Shown here: one piece after another, positions 62,423 to 64,000 of the stretch
Numbering within the stretch: position 1 is the first letter of the stretch
Layout: every line of letters begins with the position of its first letter
Source of the DNA: Saprospirales bacterium
GTDB lineage: Bacteria > Bacteroidota > Bacteroidia > Chitinophagales > Saprospiraceae
DNA length: 64,000 nt
NCBI GenBank assembly: GCA_007695035.1
Contig: REEO01000075.1
Location: 1-64,000, forward strand
Direction: 5' to 3'
Notes under the pieces: model-generated
The model's input: only the letters and a program-made list of their open reading frames with translations
Database searches by the model: none
What the model was told of the DNA's origin: nothing
Program-made: the position numbers and the translations under genes

Positions 62423-63230
62423 TGGTCAAAGCGTTTACTTGTTCACGTGAAATTTGATAAAAATTACTCAGTTCAGCCCGGTATGGACTGTCAGAATGCC
62501 TCCTTACAAAATTGTTGTAGGCGGTAATGGTTTGTTGGTAGCGCTCGGGTTGGCGTGCGAGGATGCTGTTCTCGGCCCAGTAAAAACTGGATTTAACAAT
62601 CATGTAGCGCACCTTTTCTATGTCCTGGGTCTCTGGATAATCCTGTAGTAAATGCTCAAAACTCTTTATTGCCGCCTGGTAATGTCCCATATTATAGTAG
62701 AGATCAGCCTGATAATACGCCTTTCTTTCCAGTTTTCTCCTCATCTCGTCCATCAAATCGTTGATTTCCGGGATGCGATCACTATTGGGATACCGTGTTA
62801 CATACCTTTGAAAACTCTCGATGGCTTTGTGTGTGAACTCCTGGTCAAGTCTGAAGGATGGAGAGAGCAGATAATTGGAATAAGCTGCCATGAAGTTTGC
62901 TTCCTGTCTTTTGGAACTGGTTGGAAAACTGCTGGCAAAATTTTCAAAGTAAAATGCAGAAAGGATATACTGCTCCAGGTGATAATGGGTGTATGCGTAC
63001 CGAAAAAAGAGCTCCTCGGCCTGTGATCTCCCACGGTAAGTATTTAATACCAGTTCGAAAAGCGTGCGGGCCCTGTCGTATTCTTCATTGTCATAATACT
63101 CCATTCCCGCATTCAGAATGCGTTCGGGGTCACCACTCATCCTAGTGCGTTCAAATTCACTTCTGCAACCGCTCAAAAGCAGCAGAAGAGTTACTATGGC
63201 TATAAAAGGTATGGCCGATGTTTTTGTCAT
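62415..63230 (-). CDS. bamD: Outer membrane protein assembly factor BamD
   Basis: A 271-residue lipoprotein with lipobox LSGC (Cys22) and TPR helices through the mature part: AGMEYYDNEEYDRARTLFELVLNTY, YTHYHLEQYILSAFYFENFASSF, and LYYNMGHYQAAIKSFEHLLQDYP. BamD binds BamA and helps fold outer-membrane beta-barrels, such as the TonB receptor and the efflux channel in this window. It is the first gene of the five-gene minus-strand unit. Confidence 0.93.
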   Translation of the reverse strand: MTKTSAIPFIAIVTLLLLLSGCRSEFERTRMSGDPERILNAGMEYYDNEEYDRARTLFELVLNTYRGRSQAEELFFRYAYTHYHLEQYILSAFYFENFASSFPTSSKRQEANFMAAYSNYLLSPSFRLDQEFTHKAIESFQRYVTRYPNSDRIPEINDLMDEMRRKLERKAYYQADLYYNMGHYQAAIKSFEHLLQDYPETQDIEKVRYMIVKSSFYWAENSILARQPERYQQTITAYNNFVRRHSDSPYRAELSNFYQISREQVNALTNE

Positions 63231-63591
63231 AAGAGCGCAAAATTACTACTTATTTTACAAAGCATTGCAAATCAACAGTCGCAAACTGTCAATTTTGTCC
63301 GATTGTCGGTGTTTTAACTGTCTTTCGAGCAGCTAATTGTTAGAGCATCTACTTTTTTGCAGCGGCAAGCTTTGGGCTACCAACTTTTTTTATGGAGGTT
63401 TGGGGCTCTATGGAACGACCTTGTATTAATGCATTAACAGTGCATGATTTTTAAGATTCCTTTATCTCTAAAGCCCACCGGAATAATAGATCTTGATCAT
63501 TATACTCGGCCGTTTTGGAATATTTATCTGTCGAAACTTGTATTTATGTTAGCTTTATGTTAACTTTGCATCTGAAACAATTTTCTATGAA
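63231..63591. promoter_or_regulatory. Divergent bamD/edge-gene promoter region
   Basis: Two promoter matches occupy this 361-base gap. For bamD (minus): TTTG at 63271-63268, 22 bases, then TAATTTTG at 63245-63238, eight bases before the ATG, so the message would be nearly leaderless. For the edge gene (plus): TTG at 63538-63540, 20 bases, then TAACTTTG at 63561-63568, 23 bases before its ATG. Nothing else was recognised. Confidence 0.6.
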
Positions 63592-64000
63592 ATGCAATAT
63601 CTATTACCTGTCTTTGCAATGTTATATTCTTTGGGTTTCTCCGTTGACCTTTTAGCAGAGCGAAATCAAAAAGATCTGTTCGGTATTTCAGGTGGACCCT
63701 TTTATCTTATCTCGCAGCAAGACCCATATTGTGAAACTCCATATTGCAGCTTGTGGGTTGCCCGAAATTATTTTGAATTGTACGAGGTGCTCAGTGATGC
63801 GATTTCTAAATCCGCTGAGAAAGGAGTAGTTGAACACCGATGGAAAAAGGAGCTGCTTATATTTTCATTACTTGAAGATGGCCTTTGTGAAAGCGCCTTA
63901 ATGTTTATAGAAGATGAAGTCGATGCCGAGGACAAAGACAGTCATTTTTATACCCGGATGGTCCGCGCAAGGATATTTGATTGCATCGGAAATAAGGAAA
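63592..64000 (+). CDS. Unrecognised exported protein, cut by the right edge
   Basis: ATG 63592 opens a frame that stays open to the window end (136 codons). The start MQYLLPVFAMLYSLGFSVDLLA looks like a signal peptide or membrane anchor. The rest is acidic and mostly helical in appearance (ARNYFELYEVLSDAISKSAEKG, LLIFSLLEDGLCESALMFIEDEVDAEDKD), perhaps a TPR-type repeat, but no family is recognised. A close match to the promoter consensus sits just upstream, which supports a real gene. Confidence 0.6.
   Translation, partial: MQYLLPVFAMLYSLGFSVDLLAERNQKDLFGISGGPFYLISQQDPYCETPYCSLWVARNYFELYEVLSDAISKSAEKGVVEHRWKKELLIFSLLEDGLCESALMFIEDEVDAEDKDSHFYTRMVRARIFDCIGNKE

Noticed and set aside
1-64000. 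CRISPR array, prophage, integron or insertion sequence
   Set aside because: No spaced repeats, integrase or transposase genes, phage structural genes or terminal inverted repeats were seen.

Overview
The window is chromosomal DNA from a member of the Bacteroidota, probably a Saprospiraceae-like marine or activated-sludge bacterium. The phylum call rests on type IX secretion (T9SS) parts and substrates (PorD, a PorE-like protein, C-terminal sorting domains, SprB repeats), fused SecDF, the CoaBC/PorD/RpoZ/BamD gene order, a GH3-like enzyme, glutamine synthetase III, and repeated TAnnTTTG promoter elements. The family-level call is weaker. It rests on the multi-domain adhesin with a D-rich calcium-type motif. 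I saw no phage, IS element, CRISPR array, rRNA or tRNA; this is mostly ordinary chromosomal backbone.

Layout. 0-1.2 kb: a frameshifted and an intact DUF4402 protein, separated by a strong terminator. 1.4-3.6 kb: MgtC-like and MgtE magnesium proteins. 4-9.6 kb: a three-gene RND efflux system (adaptor, pump, outer-membrane channel). 9.8-13.2 kb: L-2-hydroxyglutarate oxidase facing a LolA/GH3 pair. 13.4-16.1 kb: arsenosugar-type radical SAM protein ArsS with its AhpD-like partner, divergent from a FemAB/GNAT-like transferase. 16.2-26.3 kb: TlpA-like thioredoxin, PurL, a YhaO/YhaN (SbcD/SbcC-like) DNA repair pair, HutI, TrmN6.

26.4-34.8 kb is the most interesting block. It holds a T9SS-secreted phospholipase-D-fold protein, a DUF5689 lipoprotein with a surface-export-like signal, a TonB-dependent receptor and, divergently, a secreted endonuclease/exonuclease/phosphatase-fold enzyme. 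Together they look like a cell-surface system that cuts a phosphodiester polymer (nucleic acid or lipid headgroup) and imports a product. That is inference from gene content.

34.9-47.3 kb: PIF1-like helicase, a 45-residue membrane protein, MiaE, RuvC, DUF3108, DUF4230, an erythromycin-esterase-like protein, glutamine synthetase III, MutS and a TerB-like protein. 47.7-57.5 kb: SecDF, a PorE-like OmpA lipoprotein and a 1367-residue secreted protein with a P-domain, MAM-like domain and eight SprB repeats. 57.9-63.2 kb: an ACC-deaminase-family PLP enzyme, then the tight minus-strand set bamD-rpoZ-coaBC-porD-purN. The right edge cuts an unrecognised exported protein.

Several systems serve the envelope: SecDF exports preproteins, BamD and LolA build the outer membrane, PorD and the PorE-like protein belong to the T9SS, and two T9SS cargo proteins are encoded nearby.
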